Positions 21,997-32,000 are shown, numbered from the stretch's first letter. The stretch: DNA of 64,000 nucleotides from Diphasiastrum complanatum (GCA_029204225.1 CM055111.1:20095003-20159002), one strand, 5' to 3'. Program-made: numbers and translations. Notes: generated from the letters alone by a model not told the origin.

Positions 21997-22870
21997 TTAT
22001 TTATCATCGCAAGATTCAAATTCATCAGCCAATACATCTTGCAACTCATCTCCGCTAAGATGATTTTCATCATCACTATCAAAATCAAAACCTCTCTCAA
22101 TATTGTCCTCATGCAAAGAATCATTGTTGTCCTCTTCATCATTTGAGTTGTCGGAATCATGAGAATCAATTCTTGGGTTTTCAATATTTATAAAACTCGA
22201 AGGTATATGTACATCTTCATCATATATACTTGTGTTGTCCAAATTTAGATCTTCCATTTCATTCTCAACATATGCATTTTCGAATACATGTCTCGAGCAT
22301 GGTTTAATTTGAACAACATACCACCAATCTTTGTTTAGTCGATCTGGTTGAAAAAATACCTACACATTTAGCAATGTTAGGATTAGATATTTGTTATGCT
22401 CACATTTTAATTCACAATAAATAGATGTAATGATAAAGTAGTGTAGATGATTAATATAATATTGATCACAATTGACAAAAAGAAAAAAATGTGAAATTCA
22501 TGCACACCTGTTCACAATGATGAGGCAACACCAACGTGTCTGAAAAGTCCATGCTTAATGTCTTGGTTGAATCGATAGCAAAAAATCCACTACGATTGTT
22601 TTTTACAGTTGCATTTGATCCTCTATAGTTGATTTTGAACCATTTCACGTCAAACAACAAATATTTACCCATTTCACCAAAACACACCTCATATATGGCT
22701 TGTATGGTTCCTACACACTCAAGCTCTCTAGAAATTGGACTCTGATCTCGAGCACTACTTCGACTTTCTTGATGGAAGGATGTCATCACACCACAATCAT
22801 AAGTTCGTCGTTTCATATCAATTGATTCAATGCGATGATGACGACCATATGCCCACATTGCACTATACTT
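21997..22870 (-). CDS. CACTA transposase C-terminal exons (DUF4216 and acidic tail)
   Basis: The segment 22858-22466 reads MWAYGRHHRIES, ECVGTIQAIYEVCF, YLLFDVKWFKINYRG and LPHHCEQV, the DUF4216 signature order. After an apparent intron, the segment 22350-21997 reads FFQPDRL and WWYVVQI and ends in an acidic tail with DSDNSNDEEDNND. The tail is intact to its stop at 21997. The remnant at 671-1390 matches both parts. DUF4216 has no known biochemical activity. Confidence 0.8.
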
Positions 22871-23119
22871 TCGATACTGTCACATGTTGATTATAATTAA
22901 AACAATAATCAATCATCGTACAAATTAAAATTGTTCACTTAAAAAAAATAGAGTTATAGACAAACCTTCCAATCACATCCTCTTGCAAATCCTCATTCTG
23001 TGTCAGATATGAATTGTCCCTTTGATCTTGCTTGCTGGAGTGTGTCAACCATCCAGTCTATAGTGCATTGGTTGGGCAATGGCTCAAGATCATGTGAAGG
23101 TGTAGCTTGACCTCTACGC

Positions 23120-24060
23120 CTATTGCATCAGTGTCAATTTCTAGTCAATACCCTCTTTTTTTTTTTCTTCTTCATATAATTCCAACCATTTATCCATTAC
23201 TCCTGAATTATATAGCATGAAGGTTGAAATTTTTTCTCTCAAATTGGGTGTCATTTTTTTAAGACTACCCATACCTTGAGGTTTTTTACCTTTCACCTCA
23301 TTGCTTTCCTCATCATGCCATAGTCGTGGAGCAGATGGATCTATTTGAAACAAAATTTCGGTAACATAAAATAGAGATTCTTGCACTAACCATCCCTTTG
23401 ACATGCTTCCCTCTGGCCTTGTCTTCTGACGCACAAAATCTTTCAACACTTTCATGAATCTCTCCAAGAAAAACATCCACCTACATAAAATTTTAACACA
23501 TCAATGAGAACATTCTGTTATTTATATTTTGAGAAAATCACACTACATTTATTGAAACTACTAAAATCAAATTCAAGTGTATTATATCTTGAGTGCACAA
23601 GACCGACAATACCAACTTCTTGGACCAAGTGCACAAGCAGATGCACCTGTATGTCTAGGATAGAAGTTGGAAAATCCCTCTCAAGCATATATACAGCCTC
23701 CACCATATCTTCTTGTTTTGTTTGCACGTCTATCTCACGAATCTCCTTACCACACATCCATCTACATCATGTTTGTAGTATAACTAGATTTTAGTACGTT
23801 CATATTATTTTATCGAACTTGTATTAGAAAAAAACAAAATTTCATAAGATATCGATGTAAATAAAAAAAATTAAGTACTTGACAATGGATGCTAATTTGT
23901 AAATGGCATCACGAAGTTGATCAGTTAGACAGCCACGAATGCACATTGGAAATATGTACTCCTCCATCTTCAACCAATTGTGAGATTTTAGACCATGGAG
24001 TTTTCCTTCAGTTGTGAATGATGTTCGTAGTGAACAAGCAAAACCCGTTGGTGTTCTCAT
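23120..24060 (-). CDS. CACTA transposase DUF4218 exons
   Basis: Three open segments in order: 24060-23842 with GLKSHNWLKMEEYIFPMCIR; 23757-23518 with MVEAVYMLERDFPTSILDIQ and HLLVHLVQEVGIVGLVHSRY; and 23476-23141 with FFLERFMKVLKDFVRQKTRP and EGSMSKGWLVQES. These are the hallmark phrases of DUF4218 (…LKSHDWH…, …FPPSFFDIM.HL…, …PFERYMKVLK.YVRN…RPEG). Segments join at AT-rich intron-like gaps. Confidence 0.85.
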
Positions 24061-24063
24061 CTC

Positions 24064-25180
24064 TCAAATGACTGACCGTACGTACTTATACTCTTCTTTC
24101 GTAAAAATCCAAGGGGCTCTTGAAATACTATAGGTATCTCCATCAGTACATAATTTTGGCCGATACTCTTTTTTTGTTTTTGATTCTTGTAGATCATACC
24201 TGGCAGAAATACTGTCTTTGTCGCCCACCAAGTGTTTCCATATTGATTCACCCACATTTTTGAATTTCTGCATAGGATCAAGCAAGTAATTGATCAAAAG
24301 GTTATTCCAATATGGTAAACAATGAAAGATGGATAGTCTTTTCATACCATTGATTGGCTTAGTCTCGGATTCAATCCAAAGTTTGTGCCAATCGGCCACG
24401 GACATTCTCTTTGGAGGCATCCTTGTTTCTGATCTTCCTCCAAAGCCTCTTCTATGAGCATTTCTAAATGGATGATTTTCATCATGCAAGTACTTGCGAT
24501 GATTTTCATACACAACTTTGTTTAAATGACGTGAGTGGCGAGCATCAATATTTGGTCCACAAATGAGACACGCGTGATATCCAAAAGTTGTAAAACCTAA
24601 AAGAATCAAATCCAATTTGTGTTATAAATAGAATTCTTTTAAAGCATAAATATTGCATGCATAAAAAATAAATATACAAACATTACAAATGATTTCATTT
24701 TATAGTCACCTGAACAATCGCCCAATCCTGGATAGTCATGCATAGTCCACATTAACATCGCACGCAACAAAAATGTTTTGTCTTGAAGTGGACGTGAGAT
24801 GTCATATGCTTGGACTCCCTTCCATAGTAGTTCTAGTTCCTCAATCAATGGTGCAAAGTAGATATCCATATTTTTTACTATGTTTTCCAAGAATTAGAAG
24901 TGCTAGTATGAGATGTCCTTTTTTGATGCTTAGCCAAGGTGGAATGTTATAGTTGATCAACACCACTGGCCAAGTAGACCACGTGCTTGACATTTTTCCA
25001 AAGGGGTTAACCCCGTCTGTTGCAAGTCCAAATATTATATTTCTTGTTTCACTTGCGAAACATGGAAATTCTTTGTCAATGTGTTTCCATGCAGGAGAGT
25101 CTGAGGGTACTCTCATGATCTCATCCGAAGAACGATGACTAGCATGCCAATTCACAAGTTCTGCAAGAGACTTGCAACGA
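24064..25180 (-). CDS. CACTA transposase tnp2 (Transposase_21) exons
   Basis: The segment from about 25160 to 24841 has SPAWKHIDKEFPCFASETRN and GLATDGVNPFGKMSSTWSTW, then PVVLINYNIPPWL, all characteristic of the tnp2 domain. The segment 24890-24639 has MDIYFAPLIEELELLWKGVQ and MLMWTMHDYPGLG. The segment 24615-24064 has GYHACLICGPN and NHRKYLHDENHPFRN. The domain cuts and rejoins DNA at the CACTA ends. It is interrupted by two introns or a frame change near 24890-24840. Confidence 0.85.
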
Positions 25181-25677
25181 AACATAGGAAGAAGAGGAGA
25201 TTCTACACAAGGTATGTGAGGTGATGTGGGATGGATAGAATCGATGTGAGGTGTCGTGCGATGGATAGAATCGATGTGAGGTGTCATGAGATAGATAGAA
25301 TCGATGTGTAGTGACATCGTGAAATGAATAGAATCCATAGTAGAATTTGCATGAGGTGTTGTGGGATGGATAGAATCCATGTGAGGTGTCGTGGAATGAA
25401 TAGAATCTATGTGTGGTGATATCGTGGGATGAATACATTCCATGGAAAGATCTATGTGAGGTGTGGTGGAGTGAGTGATGTGCAAAATGGAAAGATTCAT
25501 AACTTTCACATCATGAGGTGTGTAGTGACTAGTGACATCATTCTGATCATCAAAAAGATCTTCGTCTAATGCCAAAGATGATCCAAAATCGATATTTCTT
25601 ATCTTGTTGATAAGATTGTCAATCGACGTGTTATAAGACATTGATGTATTATTCTGCAAGAGTGAAACATTACACAA
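25160..25677 (-). CDS. N-terminal region of the CACTA transposase with in-frame tandem repeat
   Basis: The open frame starting at 25677 reads NTSIDNLINKIRNIDFGSSL, which matches the remnant near 5220-5290. It then runs into 10 or so repeats of a 10-residue unit of the form TPHIDSIHPT (about 25215-25460), encoded by a DNA repeat of about 30 bases (GGATAGAATCGATGTGAGGT). After the array, KSLAELVNWHASHRSSDEIM leads into the tnp2 domain. The array is absent from the related remnant at 5200-5480, where His/Thr/Pro-rich text occurs without clear repetition. Confidence 0.75.
25210..25460. repeat. Coding minisatellite in the CACTA transposase
   Basis: The unit GATAGAATCGATGTGAGGTG recurs with period 30, sometimes with a 12-base variation (ATGTGTAGTGACATCGTG). 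The repeat keeps the reading frame open. Confidence 0.85.
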
Positions 25678-25700
25678 GCATTTGTTTTATTTTTTTCAAA

Positions 25701-26640
25701 AAAATTATAAATATGTGTATGATAAGAACATGACTAATGTACCTCCAAATCCACATCGGGCTCCTCAATGTGCTTTCCAAACTTCCATAGATGTTGCGCC
25801 ACTATTCGTCTTTCTCAAATTTTCAATCCTTTGCATTGTTTGCACTCGCAATATATCTTTTCATTATACCTATTTTGAAATTATTTTCATTTTACAATTA
25901 CAAAAATGATTAGCTTAATGTTACAAGCTAATTTATATGTGTATAAGTACAGTCCTAAGTTTTAAACAAATAATTATATAGTACCTACGATTTAGGTCGA
26001 GGCTAGGCACCAGAACGTGATGGAGATGATGTTCCACTAAGTCTTTGCTCAAGCATTTGTGCTCTTTTTTATGATTTTATTTTGTAATAATATTGCATTT
26101 TCTTTCACTTTTTGCTATCTTGTGGAGGCGTCATGCTTTAAACAATCGTAGAAAAAAACCAAAAAAGTTATATTCAACACACAATGCTGCAAATCCAAAT
26201 GTTAAGTACATAATATCTACTGTACATTTAATAAATATACCTGTTTCGAGACATTTCCTCAATAGAAGACATTTTCGCTAATGAACGATTAAATTTTATC
26301 TGCAATTTTTTGACAAGAATGTTAATGATATTGACAAAATACACTTGTTAAAATATACAATTAAAATTGATATGTACACACAAATTTAACAAGATCCACG
26401 AATATCTTTATCACTAAAACATTTAGATACCTTACCAATGTCAAGTTGCTTGAACGAATATGACATTGTCTAATTCATGAAGAAAAGAAGCAGATTCAAG
26501 CAAACTATGAAATAGAATTGTGATTTCTTTTAACTATTTAGAAAACTAAGCAGTAATTAATACATATTTGTCATTTTTATAAAATCATCAAAATCCTCAA
26601 AATCCCGAGTTTGGAAAAATCAAGTAACTTGAATTTGATA
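25701..26640. other. AT-rich flank of the CACTA gene
   Basis: No exon is clearly supported. The upstream exons of the transposase (with the Cys-rich transposase-associated domain) and the left terminal repeat are expected here but were not recognised. Confidence 0.4.
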
Positions 26641-26649
26641 CTTACATGT

Positions 26650-26860
26650 GAAACAACTCTATTTTGGTCCCTATCGCTTGACATAGCCCATTGAATAATC
26701 ATAATTAACTAGCATCAAAGTTCAAATTTAATGCCTAACGTGTGGTTTTGATGTTGATCACTCGACATGGCTGATGAAGGGACTAGACTCAACTAGTTTC
26801 AAATCTACTGTAAATGAGATCTAATGACTTAAAAGATCTAGTAGAAGAGTTAGCAAATGG
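26650..26860. repeat. Diverged direct repeat, copy 1 (partner 27385-27560)
   Basis: Shared phrases include GCGTGGTTTTG/CGTGTGGTTTTG, then ATCACTCGACA..GCT, then AGACTCAAC. The two copies flank a copia fragment on both sides, so they may be remains of its LTRs. Similarity is modest. Confidence 0.4.
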
Positions 26861-26879
26861 TTGCTTTCGAGCCTTTAAG

Positions 26880-27345
26880 AATAGCCTCCTTTGCTTAAAT
26901 CTGTTTACAATGCAAGTATCATAATAGAGCAAACACCTTCCTTAAAATGAACATCTAAACCACTATCCATTAGTTGCCCAACACCAAGCAAGCTCCTAGT
27001 AAGATTAGAAACATAGAGTACATTTTCTATATCCAATATTTTAGAGGATCCAAGACTTAAAGAGATCCAAGACTAGCCTGACTCTCAATCCACCATGTGT
27101 CATTGGAGTAGCTCTTGCTTGTTGGTGTAGGTGCCATCAAGGATGAATCAACTTCATCCTCATAATCCTCAATGGTAAGGTTGTCTTGCTTACTCTCATC
27201 TTGTGCATTCTTCTGTTTGTCACTGGGATGCAAAGTGCCTTCCACAAAAGAAGCACTTTTGTTTGGCTTTGTCTTTCTTCTTTCCTTTAGAGCTTAATTC
27301 TTGATCATCATCACTTTTGCCATGCTTTGGATTTTCTTCTTGGAC
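26880..27345 (-). pseudogene. Copia fragment: gag zinc knuckle to protease end
   Basis: On the minus strand the fragment reads KAKQKCFFCGRHF (broken zinc knuckle, about 27265), an acidic linker (TIEDYEDEVDSSLMAPTPTS), DTWWIESQAS where the protease active site DSGAS would stand, then NVLYVSNLTRSLLGVGQLMD and SGLDVHF. The last two match the copia element at 50050-49940 (VLYVPKLTNNLISVGQLLDN). The active-site Asp-Ser-Gly is replaced by Glu-Ser-Gln. Confidence 0.75.
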
Positions 27346-27384
27346 TTCCATTATGCAATACATTTAAATTGATTGTTTTTATCA

Positions 27385-27560
27385 CTTATCAATGGAATTG
27401 ACCCCTATCATATGATATAGCTCAAATTTATTGTCTATCACTTATGTCTATGCGTGGTTTTGTTGCTTATCACTCGACACAGCTCATCAAGTGATCAGAC
27501 TCAACCAATCCCAAGTCTAATTTACTAAGATAGCTCATATCACATGAGATAACTAAAATT
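27385..27560. repeat. Diverged direct repeat, copy 2 (partner 26650-26860)
   Basis: See partner. Further short echoes (TATCACTTGACATAG, GAGTGACTGAACTTGGTCAA) continue to about 27790. Confidence 0.4.
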
Positions 27561-28177
27561 TGATGTGTATATTTTGGAATAGCTCACTTTTGGTGCATAT
27601 CACTAAAGGTTTCTCATAAAGTGACCAAATTTGAGAAATTGTGTGCTCATGAAGTAGATTAAAGTCAATTCCCATCACTTTAGATAGTTCAAATCTAATG
27701 TCCAATACAAGATCTTGGTCCTTATCACTTGACATAGAAGATCGAGTGACTGAACTTGGTCAATCTATGATTTGGAACAATCAATTTTGGCCCCTGATAG
27801 ATTGAATCTAGTCCTTGGGCAGGATGATTAGTTTGTTGCTTGGAAGGACAAGAGAGCAATAGTTTTATTTTAAGAATCCGGGGGCCTATTACTTCTATGT
27901 ATTTAACTGAACTACGCAATATTTTGCAAATAGATTTTTGAGCACTCATTCGCCAATATTATAGACATGCTCTTCAGTGCCTAGAAAAGATGGAGATCCA
28001 ACATCTACTGCCGGATTATGAACTCTGGCATTGTATTGTAGAGGTTTGAAAGAGTTAGTAAATACGGATAGACAATCTAGGTTCTTCTGAATCATGAATC
28101 ATGAAATCTACGTCTTTAAGAAGCCTCTCGGTTTGAGCAGTATAGAACGGAGATTTTAGTTGAGATATCAACATGAC

Positions 28178-28815
28178 TCATGGAAGATGATCAGCACTGA
28201 GGAGGGTCAATACCAGGACATTTTTCATCAAATAGCCATGATCTGGTCTGGAAAGATTCTGGCAAAAATTCTGGTGGCCATTTTTTCTCTTCTGTATCTT
28301 AAGGCCCAGATCTGTTTGGTACAATTGAGAGCGATTGGTAGGTTTTCGAGATGTCATTTTGTTGGTCCACATGGTTGCTAGCAGAACCATTGGTCCTCCC
28401 AAAAGTTCAAGACCGTTTGCAGTTTTGTGTCGGAGAAGTGTAGAGAAAAGTGCACCCCAGAATGGAATAGTCATGCAAATGAAAGTGGTGACGGATGCAT
28501 TCACACCACGCAAAGCTCGTATTTCCAACTAGCTGCATAGTCCATCACAGACGAGACCATTGTAGATCAATGGAAACCATGGTAAATGTTGAGCTAGCGT
28601 TGTGGAATCTAAGCCCCAATCACTAGAACTAGTGCATAGATTGCATACCTCCCAAAAAGTGTTGAGGACAGTTAATACGGCTAACTGAACGACATTTAAA
28701 CGCTTTGCATTCAATGCTTTACCAATTCCGAAGACTTCTGCTTGAAATATTTGCAGAGCGGAAGTTATAGAACTGGCGAAAACCCATGGGTTTCCACCTT
28801 GAGCGCGATACATAT
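28178..28815 (-). pseudogene. EamA/DMT-family transporter fragment, copy 1
   Basis: The minus strand reads GGNPWVFASSITSALQIFQA, then LPWFPLIYNGLVCDGL, a stop, then LEIRALRGVNASVTTFICMT, IPFWGALFSTLLRHK and NGLELLGGPMVLLATMW. Two hydrophobic helices, an ALR.VNAS..T/T.P.WGA turn and a final GGP..LLA helix fit the second EamA domain of plant drug/metabolite-type membrane transporters. Only the C-terminal half is present. A TAG replaces the Trp codon that copy 2 keeps (CSWLEIRAL). Substrate unknown. It looks like a host gene fragment copied along with transposon sequence. Confidence 0.65.
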
Positions 28816-29065
28816 AGGAAAAAGAAAGAGTTTTCCTAGAATGAAATACACATAACTAGGAACTGTGCATTCACTAGGAAAAATGAAACAGTTTCTAGGT
28901 TGACAATATAGGTTTTCCTATATAGGAAAATTTTGACCAAGAACTTCCTAGAATAAGTATTTTCCTATATAGAAATTTTTTAACAGAAAAGAATTAGTTT
29001 TCCTATATAGATAAATAGCTTCCTTTGATCAGTTGCAATATAGTAGCCAACTCTACTTGTCCCAA
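28816..29065. repeat. Cluster of TTCCTATATAGGAA-type palindromes, copy 1
   Basis: TTTTCCTATATAGGAAAA and its halves (TTCCTA, TAGGAA) occur about ten times in both orientations within 250 bases, directly beside the EamA fragment. The second copy is at 35656-35910. Confidence 0.85.
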
Positions 29066-29069
29066 AGCA

Positions 29070-29945
29070 TTAAAGCATGGCGAATTAGTTGAAGAGGTCT
29101 ACATGGATCAACCCCCAGGATATGTCTCGAATTCACTTCCTGACTATCCATGCAGAATGCATAGAAACATCTACAGTCTGAAACAATCAGCCCGACAATG
29201 GTACAAGAAGAAAGATCAAGCCCTGAAATCATTAGGATTCAAGCCTCTCTTGGCTGATTCCAATGTATATGTCAGAGTTACAGATTGGCAGATTATCATT
29301 GTGGCTGTGTATGTGGATGACACTCTGATAAGTGAGCAGCTAATTGCTAAAGTAAAGGCAGACATCTCGAAACATTTCGAGATCGTGGATCTGGGAGAAG
29401 CTAGGTGTTACCTAGGCTTGCAAATCGAAAGGGACTATGAGGGAGGTAGGTTATACCTTCACCAGTCCAGATACACCCAGAAGATCCTAGAGGACTTTGG
29501 GATGCGGAACTGCAAAGGAGCGAACACTCCAATGCTCACAGGGACGGTGCTGACGAATGATGATTGTCCAAAGATTGAGAAAGAGAGAGAACAGATGCAT
29601 CTCACACCTTAGAGGAAGCTAATAGGATCACTGATGTACCTTGCTGACAACATACGTCCTGATATTGCTTATGCAGTATTCAGGATGAGCCAATTCTGCA
29701 CGAATCCAGGCTCAACACATTGGAAGATTGCAAAATGAATTTTGCAATATCTTCAATTAACGAGGGATTATGGCTTGTGTTATTGTCTTGGTGCATGCTT
29801 CAGGCTACTTTCCTATAGCGACGCTAGCTAGGCATCTCTCAAGGACGACTGTTAAAGCATCTCAGGAGGATGCACCATCGCATCAGGAGCAGCATGTTTC
29901 TGAGTCAGCAAGAAGTAGACCGTTGTAGCCCATCATCTTGTGAAG
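29070..29945 (+). pseudogene. Copia reverse transcriptase (C-terminal two thirds) and RNase H
   Basis: The fragment begins mid-domain with HGELVEEVYMDQPPGY, then YSLKQSARQWYKK, the catalytic motif VYVDDTLI (about 29310), DLGEARCYLGLQIERD, then, after a stop at 29610, GSLMYLADNIRPDIAYAVFR and an RNase H piece (YSDAS.ASLKDDC). Several stops follow. RNase H ends at about 29945 inside the motif EAEYVA and runs into LTR sequence. The family matches the elements at 12786-14411 and 17789-21255, so this may be the missing 3' part of the latter. Confidence 0.85.
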
Positions 29946-30250
29946 CAGAATATGTTGCCAATTCACTGCATGGATTTGAATGCAGTGCTTGAAAAAGCAG
30001 GGGAAGTTCAATATAGATAATTTCTCTTGTTGTGTCTGATCGAGTATGCAAATGCTTCTGTTGTTAATCGTGTGTCTGAGTTTTTTTTTTCTCGTTCATT
30101 TTAATTCCGCACCTTGGTTGAAACTATGTTAAATGCTGCATTAATTTTATAAACGTAGATCAGCAGAGCAGCCTAACTACATTCTGGAGGATTGTATGAG
30201 TGATTCAGCTGGCAGTGTCTAGTGATCGCATCTAAACTCCATCCGAGTCG
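29946..30250 (+). mobile_element. Truncated copia LTR
   Basis: It aligns with about 18115-18400 of the LTR at 17789-18427 (GCAGTGCTTGAA, CAAATG..TCTGTTGTTA, AACGTAGATCAGCAG, CTACATTCTGGAGGA). The first half of the LTR and the last about 45 bases are missing. Confidence 0.75.
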
Positions 30251-30504
30251 CAAGAGGATTGTGGTTCCTTCGTGGAAGCTTCGCGATTGCAAAACCCAAA
30301 TCATAATACACGAACCTGATTCCTCATCAAGAATGTCGCACAAAACATCGCGAGTTCTAACCTAAATATGAATTTACAAAGTGCAAGTAGGGGTTTACAT
30401 GAATTTAGGCACCATAACACATTTACATGTACAATATAAACAATAATTTTGGATAATGTGGGATCATGAGGCTCCATATATCCCCTTCCTCAGCTGTGCA
30501 GTTG
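30251..30504. other. Spacer, no gene seen
   Basis: AT-rich sequence with stops in all frames, between the truncated LTR and the H3-like block. Confidence 0.4.
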
Positions 30505-30515
30505 CAGTTCTTCTT

Positions 30516-30868
30516 TCAATTTCTCATATGAAACCATCTAGGGTTGCAAATATTGCAGCTGGAAGGTCTGGATAATTTTTTCTTGAATACCTTACAAGTT
30601 GTTGGGTCGATCTTGTATCTCCCATGAGATACACAGGCTCCCAATGTAACTTCGGCACTTATCCGCCATAGAATTGTCTCTTTGGCTTGTTTGATTTGGT
30701 TGCCTTTCCTTAGCAGAGTCTGTGGAATTCTACAGCTAGGCAACAGAGTCCTGAAGCTTCTTTGATTTGCTTGGGCACTCTCCTTGTTGGTAATGGCATT
30801 GTTGAGTTTGTCGCTCAGCTCCTCGTTACTACTCTGCAAAGTAGCTCGTGCAACATCTGACTTAGAGC
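30516..30868 (-). pseudogene. Unrecognised coding relic downstream of the H3-like frame, copy 1
   Basis: Minus-strand stretches read NEELSDKLNNAITNKESAQA and ILWRISAEVTLGACVSHGRY, then KIDPTT. In copy 2 a further stretch, VSYEKLKEELEEAKFQSSQI (about 44635-44575), looks like a coiled coil and ends DEPAKDTSEKAI at about 44500. Frame changes separate the pieces. They lie directly after the H3-like frame on the same strand, so they may be the C-terminal part of the same transcript. I do not recognise the family. Confidence 0.4.
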
Positions 30869-31414
30869 TCAAGAAGACACGGGGTCTCTTGGCCGGGATA
30901 CGTCCAGGAGGAAGGGAGACAGCTGGCCTTCAAGATCCAGCCTTCTTTGGGACAACTTGCTTCTCTTCGTCCTAGAGGTAGTAGGCACGTTGGTTCTATC
31001 CAAAGGCAGGTCTCTAGAGGTGCTGACATTATCAACATGCAGATCAGAATATCTGTCCCGAAGCCTTTTGAGAATGAAGAAATCCTTTGGCATGATGGTG
31101 ACACGCTTACCATGCACTGCCAAAAGACATGTATCCTCAAAAAACTAGGACATAAAGTCTTCTGCAACACCCTGCAAGGCCTGCATGGCTGTCACGGCAA
31201 AACAAATATCCAAGCCAAGTGACAGAGTGACATTCCATACAGATCGGCTGACAGGAGCTCTAGGGATCAACAATTCAGTTGATCTCTGGAGGTTTCTGAT
31301 CTCCCTCAGCCAGACCTACTTCCTGCCACGCCTACACCCAGTACCAGGGGGAACACGAGAATGGGATGGCTGTATAGTGGTGATGGCACAGGCGGTGGAT
31401 TTGGTCCTGGCCAT
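30869..31414 (-). pseudogene. Histone H3-like (possibly CENH3-like) reading frame with C-terminal extension, copy 1
   Basis: Starting at ATG 31414 the frame reads MARTKSTACA, a Pro/Ser/Arg-rich tail (SHSRVPPGTG, RRGRK), TAG, then LREIRNLQRSTELLIPRAPV, AMQALQGVAEDFMS, TAG, and FFEDTCLLAVHGKRVTIMPK followed by DF. This follows histone H3 from the N-tail (MARTK.TA) through helix N (LREIR..Q.STELLI), helix 2 (A..ALQ..AE) and helix 3 (FEDT.L.A.H.KRVTIMPKD). The stretch LLIPRAP resembles CENH3 more than canonical H3, and the tail is short and divergent, also as in CENH3. After the H3 fold the frame continues for about 70 residues (SDLHVDN to RPRDPVSS), unlike H3, which ends there. Both TAG codons recur in copy 2. 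No intron is seen. Either a duplicated pseudogene or a domesticated, unusual H3-like gene. Confidence 0.75.
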
Positions 31415-31699
31415 CATTCTCGGAAGAAGAGAAAGAAGTTTGAACAAAACAAAAGTGGATCAAAACAAAAAACTTTGCGATGAAAGGGCGCTTGAGATCG
31501 ATACCAGCACTGAATATCGGTTTCGAGCACAAGATCTACAGAGATTGTTTGCAGAAAGGAGATGCGCGCTCGAAAGCGATATTGCACAGCAGGCGGTATC
31601 GGACTCGAGCGCACTGTGAGAGGACGGAAGCTTGAATTATGAAAGAGCGCACTTGAGAGCGATATCGAGACCTAAGAGCGAAAATTTTGCAAAAAAGAA

Positions 31700-32000
31700 T
31701 GAAAATTCCGACTTATATATACGAAATTTTTGCACGTGTAAAAAAAAGGCCGAGACATGTGTCATCAGATGATTAGACCACGTGGAATGTCCGTACTAAC
31801 AATGATGAGCCAAGTATGAGGCCACGTGGGCTGAGACACGTGTGCGAATCCCTAATCAACACGTGTCATTCATGCACGTGACAGATGTTAGATCAATCAT
31901 ACTAGGTACGGCGCATTTATTTTGGCTAATCACAAGTTGATACGTGTTCCTTCGCCAGTCCTCCACACGTGCAATTTTTTTTTATAAATATGTCTTTTTG
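31700..32000. promoter_or_regulatory. Divergent promoter with G-box cluster, copy 1
   Basis: Seven CACGTG boxes and one further ACGTG lie between 31731 and 31972. A TATA-like TATATATA on the minus strand (about 31713-31723) points toward the H3-like frame. A TTATAAATA on the plus strand (31982-31990) points the other way. CACGTG is the core bound by plant bZIP and bHLH factors (G-box/ABRE). Leaders of about 300 bases follow on both sides before the first recognised ATG. The same layout occurs at 45830-46110. Confidence 0.7.

Larger units (their letters stand above)
21990..25700 (-). mobile_element. CACTA (En/Spm) transposon, transposase gene in several exons
   Basis: Read leftward: an N-terminal region with a tandem repeat, tnp2 transposase (about 25180-24064), DUF4218 (24060-23141) and DUF4216 with an acidic tail (22870-21990). 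This is the standard domain order of plant CACTA transposases. The frame is split into about seven open segments separated by short AT-rich gaps that look like introns. Few stops fall inside the exons, so this copy is the best preserved DNA transposon in the window. Terminal inverted repeats were not identified; the ends lie somewhere in 21256-21990 and 25700-26640. Confidence 0.85.
27878..29068. repeat. Segment with EamA pseudogene, copy 1 (direct repeat of 34728-35955)
   Basis: The copies begin together at CCGGGGGCCTATTACTTCTA and end at CCAAAGCATTAAA. Left of the start and right of the end the sequences differ. Copy 1 is joined at 29069 directly to copia reverse transcriptase. Confidence 0.95.

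Noticed and set aside
21600-22000. Search for CACTA terminal inverted repeats at the 3' end of the minus-strand CACTA element
   Set aside because: No convincing CACTA...TAGTG pair was found here or at 25700-26640, so element borders are left open.
25139-25438. Minus-strand alternative frame rich in SHDTSHRFYPSH
   Set aside because: It is the minisatellite read in another frame. The TPHIDSIH frame is continuous with tnp2.
30784-31222. Plus-strand open frames across the H3-like block (also 44901-45339)
   Set aside because: They lie antisense to the H3-like frame, whose H3 motifs explain the conservation.
31185-31619. 144-codon plus-strand frame, also present at 45302-45736
   Set aside because: Conserved in both copies, but it runs antisense over the H3-like start and its leader and has no recognisable content. 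The H3 reading on the minus strand is far better supported.
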